DNA from: Alphaproteobacteria bacterium
GTDB lineage: Bacteria; Pseudomonadota; Alphaproteobacteria; Caulobacterales; Caulobacteraceae
DNA length: 64,000 nucleotides
Assembly (NCBI GenBank): GCA_025359785.1
Contig: JANYET010000006.1
Span: forward strand, 1 to 64,000
Direction: 5' to 3'
Made by a program: the position numbers and the translations under genes. Positions 46,795 through 56,434 of the stretch are shown one piece after another (position 1 is the first letter of the stretch; each line of letters starts with the position of its first letter). A model generated the notes under the pieces. That model was not told the DNA's origin. It ran no database searches and was given only the letters and a program-made list of their open reading frames with translations.

Positions 46795-48315
46795 CTATTT
46801 CTTGAAGGGGTTGAAGCCGGGCAGGCCACTGCCGCCCAGGCCGGGCAGCTTGAAACCGCCGTCGCCCGACTGGAGCTTGGCGGCCATCTCTTCGATCTCT
46901 TTTTCGGAGGGCATCGGCATCTTGCCGCCGCCCAGCGACTTCAGGCGGTCGGAGCCTCCGGCGCCGCCCATCCCGCCCAGCATCTGGGCCATCTGGGCGA
47001 AGCCCTTGCCGCCGCCCTTGCTCATCATCTTGAAGGCGTCGGCCATCTGGCGGTGCTGTTTCAGCAGCCGGTTGACCTCGGCCACGTCGACGCCGGCGCC
47101 CGCCGCGATGCGGCGCTTGCGCGAGGCCGCCAGGATGTCCGGCTTCTTGCGCTCCTGCTTGGTCATCGAGCTGATGATCGCGCCCTGGCGGTCGACCATC
47201 TTGTCGTTGATGTTTGCTTCGGCGATCTGCTTCTTGATCTTCTGGACGCCCGGCAACATGCCCATCAGGCCTTCCATGCCGCCCATGCGCTTCATCTGCG
47301 CCAGCTGCTCGGCCATCATGTCGAGGTCGAACTGGCCCTTGGCGAGGCGCTTGGCCATGGCCTCGGCCTTGGCGACGTCCAGCTCCTCGGTGGCCTTCTC
47401 GACCAGGGCCACGATATCGCCCTGGCCCAGGATACGGCCGGCGACGCGGGCGGCGTCGAAGACTTCCAGGCCGTCGATCTTCTCCGACGTGCCCAGGAAC
47501 TTGATCGGCAGGCCAGTGACGGCCCGCATCGACAGCGCCGCGCCGCCGCGGCCATCGCCGTCAGCCCGGGTCAGGATCAGGCCGGTCAGCGGAAGGCGTT
47601 CGTGGAAGGCCTTGGCGGTGCGCACCGCGTCCTGGCCGGTCAGAGCGTCGGCGACCAGCAGGGTCTCCGACGGATTGGCGATCCGCGCGATCTCGGCGGC
47701 CTCGCTCATCATCGCCTCGTCGAGCGTGGTGCGCCCGGCGGTGTCGAGGATGACCACGTCATAGCCCTGCAGCTTGGCGGATTGGAGCGCCCTGCGGGCG
47801 ATGTCAGGCGCCGACTGGCCAACCACGATGGGCAGGCTTTCGACGCCGGCCAGGCTCGCCAGCGTCGCCAGCTGCTCCATGGCCGCCGGGCGCCGCGTGT
47901 CGAGCGAGGCCAGCAGCACCTTCTTGCGGTCCTTGAACAGACGCAACGCCAGCTTGGCGGCCGTGGTGGTCTTGCCGGAGCCCTGCAGGCCGGCCATCAG
48001 GATCACGCTCGGCGGGTTCAGCGAGAGGTTCAGGCCCTCCGGCTCACCGTCCCCGCCCAGCATCTCGACCAGGCCGTCATAGGTGATCTTGACCACCTGG
48101 TCGGCCGGCCGCACCGAGCGGATCACCGCCTCGCCGGTGGCAGCCTCGGTGGCCTTGGCGATGAAGTCACGGACCACCGGCAGGGCGACGTCGGCCTCGA
48201 GCAGCGCGACGCGGATCTCCCGCATCACCTCAGCCACGTCCTTCTCGCCCAGCACGCCACGCCCGCTCAGGCGGTCGAAGACGGTCGAGAGACGATCGGT
48301 TAGCGCGTCAAACAA
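46795..48315 (-). CDS. ffh: Signal recognition particle protein Ffh
   Basis: 506 residues. The N domain begins MFDALTDRLSTVFDRLSGRG, the G domain has GLQGSGKTTTAAKLALRLF, DTRRPAAMEQL, VILDTAGRTT and TRADGDGRGGAALS (usually TKLDGD), and the methionine-rich M domain has QLAQMKRMGGMEGLMGMLPG and ASRKRRIAAGAG. It targets membrane proteins co-translationally with 4.5S RNA, which is not in the window. Start TTG 48315 is inferred because it gives the canonical N-terminus; the longer frame to 48396 does not match. First gene of the ribosomal cluster. Confidence 0.96.
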   Translation of the reverse strand: MFDALTDRLSTVFDRLSGRGVLGEKDVAEVMREIRVALLEADVALPVVRDFIAKATEAATGEAVIRSVRPADQVVKITYDGLVEMLGGDGEPEGLNLSLNPPSVILMAGLQGSGKTTTAAKLALRLFKDRKKVLLASLDTRRPAAMEQLATLASLAGVESLPIVVGQSAPDIARRALQSAKLQGYDVVILDTAGRTTLDEAMMSEAAEIARIANPSETLLVADALTGQDAVRTAKAFHERLPLTGLILTRADGDGRGGAALSMRAVTGLPIKFLGTSEKIDGLEVFDAARVAGRILGQGDIVALVEKATEELDVAKAEAMAKRLAKGQFDLDMMAEQLAQMKRMGGMEGLMGMLPGVQKIKKQIAEANINDKMVDRQGAIISSMTKQERKKPDILAASRKRRIAAGAGVDVAEVNRLLKQHRQMADAFKMMSKGGGKGFAQMAQMLGGMGGAGGSDRLKSLGGGKMPMPSEKEIEEMAAKLQSGDGGFKLPGLGGSGLPGFNPFKK

Positions 48316-48730
48316 GTCGTGGTCCCTGCTAGTCCAAACGCAGTTGACCCCCGTGCACGATTGCGTGGACGGGGGGCCTCGCCGCCCTCGTCCCATCGCT
48401 GGGGGTCGTGGCGGTGGAGGGCGCTGACCGAGGTTGGCGCCGGAAGGGCGCGCTTATGCGCTTAAGAGGGGCGGGTGGTCAAGGCGCGGTGGCGATGCCC
48501 TTGGCAACAAAAAATAGGATCATGCCCCCGAAAACCACCAACATGATGATCCGGCGCCAGTCGCGGAATTTCGGAGGTTTTCGAGAATGGGCGAATGTCC
48601 GATTTCCGACCTGGAGCCAACAGGTGCTAACGACCCAATGCGGACGTTAGGCGAGCCCGCTCCCCTCCCGGGGCTTGGCTGTCCTTGATCGTTCGACCCC
48701 AAACGCCGCGCGGCTTGGCTCATATCAGTC
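48316..48730. other. 415-bp gap upstream of ffh
   Basis: No convincing complete gene. It should contain the ffh promoter; no classical hexamer pair was clear. On the minus strand at 48479-48544 a 21-codon reading frame (ATG 48544, stop 48479) encodes a hydrophobic peptide MLVVFGGMILFFVAKGIAT, and the frame stays open upstream of it with FRDWRRII in front, but no start codon is found there. This may be a small membrane-protein gene that has lost its start. Confidence 0.45.
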
Positions 48731-49657
48731 ATGCTCCATGCCGCTCGGCCAGCCGTGTCTCCAGCGCACTGCTTGTGCAGGCCCGGGACCGATGATGTAG
48801 TCACCGCTGTGGAGAGCGGTGAAACGAGGGGCTTCGAAGCCAGGCTGGAGACGGTTCTCACCGATCCGCGTCTGCCGGCCGCGATAACCGACTATGCTCA
48901 GCGGTTCACGGCGCTGTACGGTGAGCCCAAGGCCGTGTCGATCATGGGCGACCTCGGCCGGTTTGCCGTAGTAGCGGCTCTGTTCTCCCTGCCGTCGCCG
49001 GTAATTCAGGCCGCCTTCATCCGCCATATCGGACCGGACCTGGCGGGCCGAGCGCGCATCGCCTCGCACTTGGCGACTCTGCGCGAATGCGGCGCGGTGG
49101 AGCCCTTGACGGGCGGCCGTCGCGCCCAGCCGATCGTGCCGACCGGCTGGCTCGAGGGCTGGATGGTCGGATGGCTGGCGGCCATGGTCCTACCCGCCCG
49201 GCCTTGGTGGGACTCGCCGGCGCCGGCGCCGGATCTCTCGCGGGCTCTGCTCGCGACTTACCTGGGCCAGATCCTGGCGGCCAACCGTTCGGGCCTCACC
49301 GCCTTCGCCACCGTGCCTGGAGTGCGCCGGATGATGAGCCTGATGGGCGGACACCTGTTTATGCTCGAACTCTTCCTGGCCTCGGCAAATCTTGAGTCCA
49401 TCGGCGCGCCGGTGGCGTTCTCGCGCCGCGCCTTCGCCGCGCGCTTTGGCGTGAGCAGGGCTCACGCGGTCGACCTCGCCGCCGAAGCTGAAGGCCTGGG
49501 CTGGATGATCCGGCAGGGCGACGGCCACATCGTACTGACCAGCGCCTTCGCGCGTGACGTGCGCCGCTGGAGCGCCATCCATTTCGTGCTCGCCACAGAC
49601 ACCCAGACCGGCAGCTTGCTGGCGGTCATGGGCGAGCTGCCGGACGCCAACATCTGA
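48731..49657 (+). CDS. Protein of unknown function with a helix-turn-helix-like C-terminus
   Basis: 308 residues; I do not recognise the family. The middle is hydrophobic (WMVGWLAAMVLPARPWW) but does not clearly form membrane helices. Near residues 225-260 is FSRRAFAARFGVSRAHAVDL, which resembles a winged-helix DNA-binding turn, with LAAEAEGLGWM after it. The start is unclear: ATG 48731 or the in-frame GTG 48809, which would remove an odd N-terminus (CLCRPGTDD). It could be an atypical regulator; sure only that the frame is real from its continuity and codon bias. Confidence 0.6.
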   Translation: MLHAARPAVSPAHCLCRPGTDDVVTAVESGETRGFEARLETVLTDPRLPAAITDYAQRFTALYGEPKAVSIMGDLGRFAVVAALFSLPSPVIQAAFIRHIGPDLAGRARIASHLATLRECGAVEPLTGGRRAQPIVPTGWLEGWMVGWLAAMVLPARPWWDSPAPAPDLSRALLATYLGQILAANRSGLTAFATVPGVRRMMSLMGGHLFMLELFLASANLESIGAPVAFSRRAFAARFGVSRAHAVDLAAEAEGLGWMIRQGDGHIVLTSAFARDVRRWSAIHFVLATDTQTGSLLAVMGELPDANI

Positions 49658-49748
49658 AGATAGGATCGGTTTTCGTCAGGTTTCCCGCCGCCTTTCGAAA
49701 CGACATACTAAGGCGCGGTCGTGCCAGCGTAGTTGGGGGATATCATCG

Positions 49749-50771
49749 ATGAAGAATACATTTCTGCTGGCCGCGGTCACCGCTGCGGCCTTGATAAACG
49801 CCTCGGGCGCCTCGGCCACCACGCCACTGGTCGTCGCCGCGGGTGGCGGTGGCGCAGGCTCTAGGTTCGGATGCCACGATGCTTGCGCCGGAGGGGTATA
49901 TATCCCTGGGGCAAACGGCGGCTCCGACGGCAATGATGGCGGCGGCGACGGCGGCACCGGCCTTCCGTCTGGTGGCACTGGCGGACATAATGGTCATGGA
50001 GGGGAGGCGAGCTCATCTTCCAAAGACAGCGGCGGCGGCGGCGGCGGCGGGTGGGGGGTTGACGTTGCTGGCCACCTCTTCTCACAAGGCCAAGACGGTA
50101 ATGGCGCGCTCGCTGGCAGGGGCGGCAGTGGGCCGACGGGTTTTGCAGGCGGTCTAGGCGGAATCTCCTCTGGCCCGAGTAACTCCAACGGCGGCTTTGG
50201 CGGCGGCGGCGGCGGCGGCAGCGGCTTTCTGGGTGGCGACGGCGGTGGCGGCGGCGGCGGCGGCGGGTATTCCGGCGGCGGTGGAGGCTATGGCAAAGTA
50301 GGCTTTGGCGGCGGCGGCGGCGGCTCCTACGTGGATGCAAGTCTGACCTTCGCAGGCTCGGCGCCCGGCTTGAACTCCGGAAACGGGCTCATCGATATAG
50401 GCGGCGCCTCGGCCTTTACGTTCTCCTACACCGGCGGCATCCAAGACTATATCGTGCCACTCTCCGGGTATTATACGATTACGGCCTTAGGCGCCCAAGG
50501 CGGGGATGGCGCCACCGGCCATGGCGGACTTGGGGCGTACGCTCAAGGCCGCGGATTTTTTGCGGCCGGTACTGACCTGAGGATCGTGGTCGGCGGGCTC
50601 GGCAATGGGAATTTTGGCTTGATTACGGGCGGCGGGGGCGGCGGCGGTTCGTTTGTCTATTATGGGGCGCCTGTCGCAGTGCCTGAGCCCGCGACATGGG
50701 CGCTGACGATCAGCGGCTTCGGCATGGCGGGAGCGGCCCTGCGCCGCCGCCGCGCGACGGTTGCCGCCTAA
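49749..50771 (+). CDS. Glycine-rich PEPxxWA-CTERM surface protein
   Basis: 340 residues: signal peptide (MKNTFLLAAVTAAALINASG, cleavage after ASA), a long glycine-rich low-complexity body, a C-terminal small sheet domain of the Gly-rich type (FTFSYTGGIQDYIVPLSGYY, TALGAQGGDG), and the sorting signal VPEPATWALTISGFGMAG ending ALRRRRATVAA. PEP-CTERM proteins are cleaved and attached by an exosortase (not in the window) and often take part in exopolysaccharide or floc formation. The poly-Gly stretches are GC-rich and prone to slippage. ATG 49749 is chosen because it gives the signal peptide; the upstream frame overlaps the previous gene. Confidence 0.88.
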   Translation: MKNTFLLAAVTAAALINASGASATTPLVVAAGGGGAGSRFGCHDACAGGVYIPGANGGSDGNDGGGDGGTGLPSGGTGGHNGHGGEASSSSKDSGGGGGGGWGVDVAGHLFSQGQDGNGALAGRGGSGPTGFAGGLGGISSGPSNSNGGFGGGGGGGSGFLGGDGGGGGGGGGYSGGGGGYGKVGFGGGGGGSYVDASLTFAGSAPGLNSGNGLIDIGGASAFTFSYTGGIQDYIVPLSGYYTITALGAQGGDGATGHGGLGAYAQGRGFFAAGTDLRIVVGGLGNGNFGLITGGGGGGGSFVYYGAPVAVPEPATWALTISGFGMAGAALRRRRATVAA

Positions 50772-50791
50772 GGATCATCGCTGACTTTGAC

Positions 50792-50819
50792 GCGCCGCCG
50801 GTCTTCGGATCGGCGGCGC
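50792..50819 (+). terminator. Hairpin after the PEP-CTERM gene
   Basis: GCGCCGCCGGTC-TTCG-GATCGGCGGCGC: a 12-base stem with a UUCG-type loop beginning 20 bases after the stop. No strong T-run follows. Almost the same stem (same 12-base arms, different loop) lies behind the second PEP-CTERM gene at 56613-56640. Confidence 0.65.
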
Positions 50820-51050
50820 TGTCGTGTCTGGAGAGGCTGTGGTTCCGCCCACCTCGTTAGGTCCGCTATCCCCCCCGTGCCGTCGTTCGCAACGTCCGCT
50901 TGGTGGAAAAACCGGTTGGCCGCCCCGGTCCTCCTGAAAACCCTCGTTTGTGGGAGGAGGGCGCGGGGCCCGAGAGCAGACCCTCCAAAGGTCAGCACGG
51001 GGTAGTTAGCGTATGTTGACGCCAGCTGACACTCGCCGCAGCGTAGACAT

Positions 51051-52088
51051 ATGAACTGCATCCGGCTCGCGACGGCACTTCTCGTTTCCGCCCTGGTGTT
51101 GTCGTCGCACCCAGCGCTGGCCTCGGCCCAATTGGCAGAGATGGACAAGGTCCACTGGATCCTACGCGGGATCGACGTCTTCGGTTTACGGTCGGTGACA
51201 CGCGATCAGGTCCTGGCGACGCTTCCGCTTCGAACCGGCGAACCCATCAAAGCCGTCGATAAGCCCATGCGCGATGCCTGGTGCGCGCGCCTAAGGACGC
51301 AATTCCAGTTCGCCGAAACGAATTGCGTTTTGGTCCTGGAACAGCCGGACATGGCCTATTTTTCTGTCGACGCGGTCGAGAAGGGAGACACGTCGCGTGT
51401 TCCGCCGACAGCGCGCTCTTGGGAAAGCGGCCTGAAGCTGAGCCCTGAACTTCACGCACTCTACAAGGAGATCGACGAGCTTAAGGACCGGACATTCGCG
51501 GCCGGACACCCGGTAGTGGATCTCTACCGTGATCGAGAGATGGTCGACTATGCCGACCCAGACTTGCATCGTGTCGCGCAGGACCTTCAGGCCAGAATCC
51601 CCGCCCGCCGAAATGAATTGATCCGGGTGCTGATGGGGGCGTCGGCAAGCCGGGATCGCGCGGCTGCAGCGGACCTTCTCAATTTTGCCGGCGAACCCGG
51701 CGCAACAGCCGCCGTGATCTACAAGGCTCTAGACGATCCCGACGCCATGGTTCGCAACAACGTCTCTCGCTATTTGATCAAATGGGCTCCGCGGATCCAA
51801 AGCGAAGCGACCAGGGAAGCGCTGGTCAAAGTCTTGTCCGCGCAGCTCCGATGGGCGTCCTTCGGCGATCGCAACAAGGCGATTTTTGTCCTCACGGCGC
51901 TGGCTCAGAGCGACGAGGCGCTTCGGCATGCAGTGGCGCAGCGCAGTTGTCGCGCCCTCGACGAAATTGCTCGCCTGAGTTCCGCGCCCAACGTCGGAGG
52001 TGCGGCACGCGATCTGCTCGCATCCCTTTCCGGGGCGGGCTGTTCGGTTACAGGTCCAGCGCACGCTGCGCGGCCACGGCATGGTTGA
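51051..52088 (+). CDS. Exported protein with POTRA-like start and HEAT-like repeats
   Basis: 345 residues. Signal peptide (MNCIRLATALLVSALVLSS, cleavage near ALASA). The mature start, ILRGIDVFGLRSVTRDQVLA, then TLPLRTGEPI, resembles a POTRA/FtsQ-like module as in outer-membrane assembly proteins. The second half is alpha-helical with HEAT-like units (ADLLNFAGEPGATAAVIYKAL, 20+ style motif AMVRNNVSRYLIKW, KAIFVLTALAQSDEALRHA). It looks periplasmic, perhaps a scaffold. No family name can be given. About 280 bp separate it from the PEP-CTERM gene; no link beyond location. Confidence 0.68.
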   Translation: MNCIRLATALLVSALVLSSHPALASAQLAEMDKVHWILRGIDVFGLRSVTRDQVLATLPLRTGEPIKAVDKPMRDAWCARLRTQFQFAETNCVLVLEQPDMAYFSVDAVEKGDTSRVPPTARSWESGLKLSPELHALYKEIDELKDRTFAAGHPVVDLYRDREMVDYADPDLHRVAQDLQARIPARRNELIRVLMGASASRDRAAAADLLNFAGEPGATAAVIYKALDDPDAMVRNNVSRYLIKWAPRIQSEATREALVKVLSAQLRWASFGDRNKAIFVLTALAQSDEALRHAVAQRSCRALDEIARLSSAPNVGGAARDLLASLSGAGCSVTGPAHAARPRHG

Positions 52089-52680
52089 GCGGCGTCCGGT
52101 TGGAGATCGGCAAGATGCCCGTCAGCAACTCCGCATGAACCCTCGAAGGAAAGGAGCGGGTGTAGGCGATCGCCGCGCGGGTCTCCTAGTGTTCGCGATG
52201 GCGTCCGAGCTACGGAATGCCCCGCCAGTTCGCCGCAGTTCAAACTACATATGTAAAACTTCTTGGCGAGGGTCGTGTTCCTTATCTGGAGCCGAAGGTC
52301 GGTTTTGGGCGGGTCCGTGACCGCTTTCCCCCCGAAGCGGTCCTTCAGCGAGTCGGCCTAGGGGGAAACCGGTCCTAAGGTTTTGTATGCGAGACCGAGT
52401 CCGGACATGACAACGCCACCGAAGCCGCGCGGCCTCCCCTTCTCTTGAATCACGCTGCTGCAGTGGCGGCCGCACGAGGCTTCGCGATGGGCCGCGAAGC
52501 GCACCTTCTGAGGGTCTGCGCATAGGTGTTTCCACGTGCGCCAATAGCGGATGACGGCCCCGCCCTTGTGCCCCTTCTTCTTAATAAGAGAATGGAGATC
52601 CGCCCTCTCTGATGTCGGATTGTCCGCGCTGCGTTCGTCCTGAGGGTAAAACGGACATGCCGCTGCAAGAGGAGGCCCAG
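52089..52680. other. 592-bp region without a convincing gene
   Basis: Short frames on both strands have no consistent codon bias or recognisable product. One small hairpin (GACCGCTTT / AAGCGGTC) lies at about 52319-52342. The stretch near 52570-52620 is less GC-rich (CTTCTTAATAAGAGAATGG) and may hold the promoter for the SMP-30 gene. It looks like decayed accessory DNA. Confidence 0.5.
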
Positions 52681-53517
52681 ATGTCAGCGACCCACACCGA
52701 GAATTCAGCGCCTGTATTGTTCGTCGGCGGCCGAGGGCTGGTCGAATCGCCGCGCTGGCACGATGGGCGGCTGTGGATCGCCGACTGGACGGCCGGCGAG
52801 ATCCTCGCGCTCGCGCCCGATGGCGCAGCCGAGGTCAAGGCGCGTGTCCCGGCGCCGCCGCTCTCCTTCGACTTCCTGCCCGACGGCGACCTGATCGCCG
52901 TGTCGGCGCGCGAGGGCCGTCTGCTGCGCCAGGCGCCGGGCGGCGGACTTGACGCTTACGCCAAGCTCGCGCCTCTGGCAGAGGGCCTGTGGAACGAGAT
53001 CGTTATCGACGGGCGGGGCAACGCCTACGTGAACGGCGGCTGCCTGGCGCTGGTGACCCCCGACGGTCGGGTCCAGCGCGTGGCCGACGGCTTCGCCTTC
53101 CCGAACGGCATGGCGATAACCCCCGACAATCGCACCCTGATCCTCGCCGAGTCGCATGGTCGGCGGCTGACCGGCTTCGACATCGCCGCCGACGGCGCAC
53201 TCACCAATCGCCGCATCTGGGCTGACCTCGGCGATGGCGTCCCGGATGGGATCTGCATCGATGCCGAGGGGTGCGTCTGGTACGCCGACGTGCCCAACCG
53301 GCGCTGCGTGCGCGTTCGCCAGGGCGGCGATGTGATGGCCACGGTTGCCCTCGACCGCGGCGGCTTTGCCTGCATGCTGGGCGGACCCGACCGCCGCACG
53401 CTGTACATCGCCGCCGCCCAATGGTTTGGCATGGATCGGATGGGCGAGACGGCCGGGACCGGCCAGATCCTCAGCCTGGAAGTCGACAGTCCTGGGGCCG
53501 GCTGGCCCTACGCCTGA
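52681..53517 (+). CDS. SMP-30/gluconolactonase-family protein
   Basis: 278 residues of a six-bladed propeller. The metal-site glutamate is in GLVESPRWHDGRLWIADW, further ligands in LWNEIVIDGRGNAYVNGG (Asn) and DGVPDGICIDAEGCVWYADV (Asp). Family members hydrolyse lactones such as gluconolactone in sugar catabolism. Start ATG 52681 has AGAGGAGG six bases upstream; the earlier in-frame ATG 52612 has none. An RHS remnant follows in the same frame after the stop. Confidence 0.88.
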   Translation: MSATHTENSAPVLFVGGRGLVESPRWHDGRLWIADWTAGEILALAPDGAAEVKARVPAPPLSFDFLPDGDLIAVSAREGRLLRQAPGGGLDAYAKLAPLAEGLWNEIVIDGRGNAYVNGGCLALVTPDGRVQRVADGFAFPNGMAITPDNRTLILAESHGRRLTGFDIAADGALTNRRIWADLGDGVPDGICIDAEGCVWYADVPNRRCVRVRQGGDVMATVALDRGGFACMLGGPDRRTLYIAAAQWFGMDRMGETAGTGQILSLEVDSPGAGWPYA

Positions 53518-53553
53518 GCCCAGAAAGCGTCATCTCATCTTCCAGCACTTTCT

Positions 53554-54150
53554 GTGATCGACTTGCGCTCAGTGCAGCGTGCGGTCACCGATCCGGAGAC
53601 CCATACGATCCAGCTAGCCTACGGCGCCAACGACAATCTCACCAGCCAGAAGGATGGGCGCAACCTGCAGACCACCCGAGTGGTCGATGGCTTCGGCCGC
53701 ACGATTCAGGAGGTCAGCCCCGACCGGGGGACGCGGACCTATTCCTACGACCTGGCCGACCACCTGACGCAGATCATCGACGGGGACAGCCAGGAGACCG
53801 ACTACGCCTATGACAGCGCCGGCCGGCTCACGGGCTCCAGCTATGTTGGTCATTTGGCCGAGACCATCACCTACAGCTACGACGCGACGGCCGGCGGCAA
53901 CAAGGGCGTGGGGCGGCTGACCGGGGCCACCGAGGAGTCCGGGACCACGGCGCTCACCTACGACGCGCAGGGCCGCGTCGTAGGTGACGCCAAGACCATC
54001 CAGACCAAGTCCTACGCCGTGGGCTACGCCGATGACGCCAACGGCAAGGTGACAGGGATTTCCAGCGCGATGCGCCTTGGCCCTCGCGATCGAATTCTCA
54101 TCCAAGCGCTCGGCGCATGGCCGCGAGCCTGTATCGGAAATGGCCGTTAG
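53554..54150 (+). pseudogene. RHS/YD-repeat remnant
   Basis: About 150 residues of RHS repeat sequence without start or end: YD-type units such as GRTIQEVSPDRGTRTYSYD, AYDSAGRLTGSSY and ALTYDAQGRVVGD are clear from about 53590. The N-terminal shell and the toxin core are missing. After KVTGIS the sequence changes to unrelated residues (SAMRLGPRDRILIQ...) before a stop at 54150. No RHS start codon or VgrG/TcdB-like neighbours are present. A broken fragment of a former RHS element; direction as annotated by the frame. Confidence 0.8.
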
Positions 54151-54163
54151 TTCTGTCAGAGTT

Positions 54164-56434
54164 TTAGAGCACACTGAACCGCCGCTCTCCTCCTGGCTGA
54201 ACAATCAAGGTTCTTTTCGGCATGCCAGGACCACTGACTTGAACCTCTAACGGTCGCGTGGATTTGAGGCTCAGTGTCGTGACACGGCCGTCGCGAAGTG
54301 ACGCTGAAACGTCCAGGCCCGGCGCGCCGCGTAGGCTTCGGAAACTCGCCTCGTGCTCATCGCCCAGGGCCGGGAAAAGGCGAAGCTGATCAGAGGTCGA
54401 CTGTAAAAGCATGTCTTGCACCGCGGCGCAGGCGGCTTGACCGCCCTCAAGCGTGAACAGGCTGAAAGGGAAGCCGGTGATCTTCGAGCCCGAACGATCG
54501 CCATTGGTGTGGAAGCCGTTTCGCCCAGAAAATCCTTGTTCGTACTTAGCGAGGGCTTGTCGCGCTTCCCTTGGGTGCCCGGCGACGGCGTTGAGGCAGG
54601 CCAACCACGCGAAGCTGTAGCCCATCCACGCCTGGGTCCCGAGCCGATCAAGCCGCGCGAGCGAGGCGTCGAGCGCGCGCTTCGCCCAAGGGTCGGTCAG
54701 GGGATCGAGTAAGCGAAGGGGGTAGAAGGCTATGAGGTGGGAAAAGTGGCGGTGGCTTTTCGCGAGTGGAGCACCCGGCGCCAATGCAAAACCGCCGTCC
54801 GCGTCGAGCGAGAAGGCGGGTAGTAGCGATAAGGTCGCCCGGTGCTGGTGCGCGTCGTCAGCTCGGCCGAGCATGTCGGCCATTCGCGCCGCGGTCGTGA
54901 AGGCATAGCGCACTAAGGCCAAGTCGAAGTTCGTCCACTCCTCGAACCACGACCGCAAGGTGTTGTCATTGATTTCCGGCGAGATGTTCGCCGGTAGGAA
55001 AAGGCCCTCCCGGCCGGCGCGCGGCCGCAGCATCCCGCGGAGGAACTGCGTGACGCCTTGGGCGTAGGGATAGGCCCGCTCGCGCAAGAAGGCGTCGTCG
55101 CCGAAATAGCGCCAATGCAGGTCGAAGTGTTGTAGCAGCCATGCGCTCGCCGTCGGAAAAAAGCTGTACGCCGCCCAGCCGCCGAGGGGGCGCCCTAAGA
55201 CGTCCGTGGTACCCGGCACAGCGATCCCCGGTACGCCAAAAAAGCGCTGAGCGAATTCTTGGGCCGCACCGCGCGTGCTCCAAAGCCAGTCAGTGAGATT
55301 GCGCGAGATGTCGGGTCTGTTGCCGGTGTAGGCCGCCCAATAGGTCATTTGGGTGTTGAGATCGTGGTGGTAGTCGCCCTTCCACGCCGGAAGGCGCCCA
55401 CTGTCCCATGTCCAGGGCGCCTGCAGGGGAACTGGAGGGGCCCCGCCGCGGGCGGCCGCTCCCATGTGGTAGGTCGATAGTCGCCAACGCCGATCCAGCT
55501 CTGGCTCGCCGGTCTGAACCCCGGTCCGGGACCAGAAGGTTCTCCACCACGCCTCGTGGTGCGCCCGCAGAAGGCTCAGGCGGTTAGCGTCCAGTCTTCT
55601 AAGCAACCGGTGCGCCTTGGCCGCCGCGAGCTTCCGGTCAGGCGCGGTCGCAATGGTCCACACCAAGGCGGCTTCGTTGGGCGACAGCACCAGGCTGCGC
55701 GCCAGAACGGCAAAGCAGTCGCTCGCTCGGCCACTCGCGTAGCCGCTCACACCCTTCCCGGAGAGGTCAGATGTGGGCTCGTAACCAAGATCCTCGGGAC
55801 CGCCATAGTCGAGCAGCGAAGTCTTGTGGCGGCTGAGATCAGGTTCAAGGCCAAAATCTGGCGACGTCACTCTGGCGCGGAGGGCAAGCCGCACGGCCGC
55901 CGGGCCTTTGACGTGCAACACGCCTACATCGTCCTGCGCTGCGATCCACACCGTCAGCCGGGTCGAGTCCGACAGTTCAAGGCTGGCCGTGGCCTGGTCC
56001 AGATCAAGCGCACTCTCGCGAATGTCGCCGCCCGCCAGCCCAAGAGTGATGCGGCCGAGAGGCAACTTCCCTCGGCCGGGCGTCTGAAACGGCGCCTCGA
56101 ACAGGCGGCCGATTTCGGCGGTGTTGCCGGCGTCGCGCAGGGTGCTCAGATGGGCGTAGGTAAAGCCGGGCTCTTGGAACTCCGGAATGGGCCGAAGGTC
56201 CCAAACATCGCTGCGGTCGAGCGAAATGACCGCCGCCGAGCCGCGCATCCAGACCATCGCCCCGAGCTGGCCATTGGCGAGCGGCAGGCCGTCGGTCCAA
56301 TCACTTCCAAGGTCTGGCCAGCGCAGATCATGCGCACCCCCGGTGCCGGTCTGCGCCGCCGCGCGCCGGAGCGGACTTAGGAGCCCTAGGATGGAAACGG
56401 CCGCTGATTTAGCCATGAACTCACGCCTGCGCAT
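54164..56434 (-). CDS. GH95-like glycoside hydrolase (alpha-L-fucosidase family), Tat-exported
   Basis: 756 residues. Tat-type signal (MRRREFMAKSAAVSILGLL, then RRAAAQ). The GH95 fold is seen from DGLPLANGQLGAMVWMRG near the N-terminus, the catalytic-region HDLNTQMTYWAAYTGN, HRHFSHLIAFYPLRLLDP and QDMLLQSTSDQLRLFPALGD. GH95 enzymes remove alpha-linked L-fucose or L-galactose from glycans. The start is ATG 56434 with GGAGGTGA upstream; the longer frame to 56656 is not signal-like. No transport or fucose genes adjoin it, so the substrate is open. Confidence 0.87.
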   Translation of the reverse strand: MRRREFMAKSAAVSILGLLSPLRRAAAQTGTGGAHDLRWPDLGSDWTDGLPLANGQLGAMVWMRGSAAVISLDRSDVWDLRPIPEFQEPGFTYAHLSTLRDAGNTAEIGRLFEAPFQTPGRGKLPLGRITLGLAGGDIRESALDLDQATASLELSDSTRLTVWIAAQDDVGVLHVKGPAAVRLALRARVTSPDFGLEPDLSRHKTSLLDYGGPEDLGYEPTSDLSGKGVSGYASGRASDCFAVLARSLVLSPNEAALVWTIATAPDRKLAAAKAHRLLRRLDANRLSLLRAHHEAWWRTFWSRTGVQTGEPELDRRWRLSTYHMGAAARGGAPPVPLQAPWTWDSGRLPAWKGDYHHDLNTQMTYWAAYTGNRPDISRNLTDWLWSTRGAAQEFAQRFFGVPGIAVPGTTDVLGRPLGGWAAYSFFPTASAWLLQHFDLHWRYFGDDAFLRERAYPYAQGVTQFLRGMLRPRAGREGLFLPANISPEINDNTLRSWFEEWTNFDLALVRYAFTTAARMADMLGRADDAHQHRATLSLLPAFSLDADGGFALAPGAPLAKSHRHFSHLIAFYPLRLLDPLTDPWAKRALDASLARLDRLGTQAWMGYSFAWLACLNAVAGHPREARQALAKYEQGFSGRNGFHTNGDRSGSKITGFPFSLFTLEGGQAACAAVQDMLLQSTSDQLRLFPALGDEHEASFRSLRGAPGLDVSASLRDGRVTTLSLKSTRPLEVQVSGPGMPKRTLIVQPGGERRFSVL

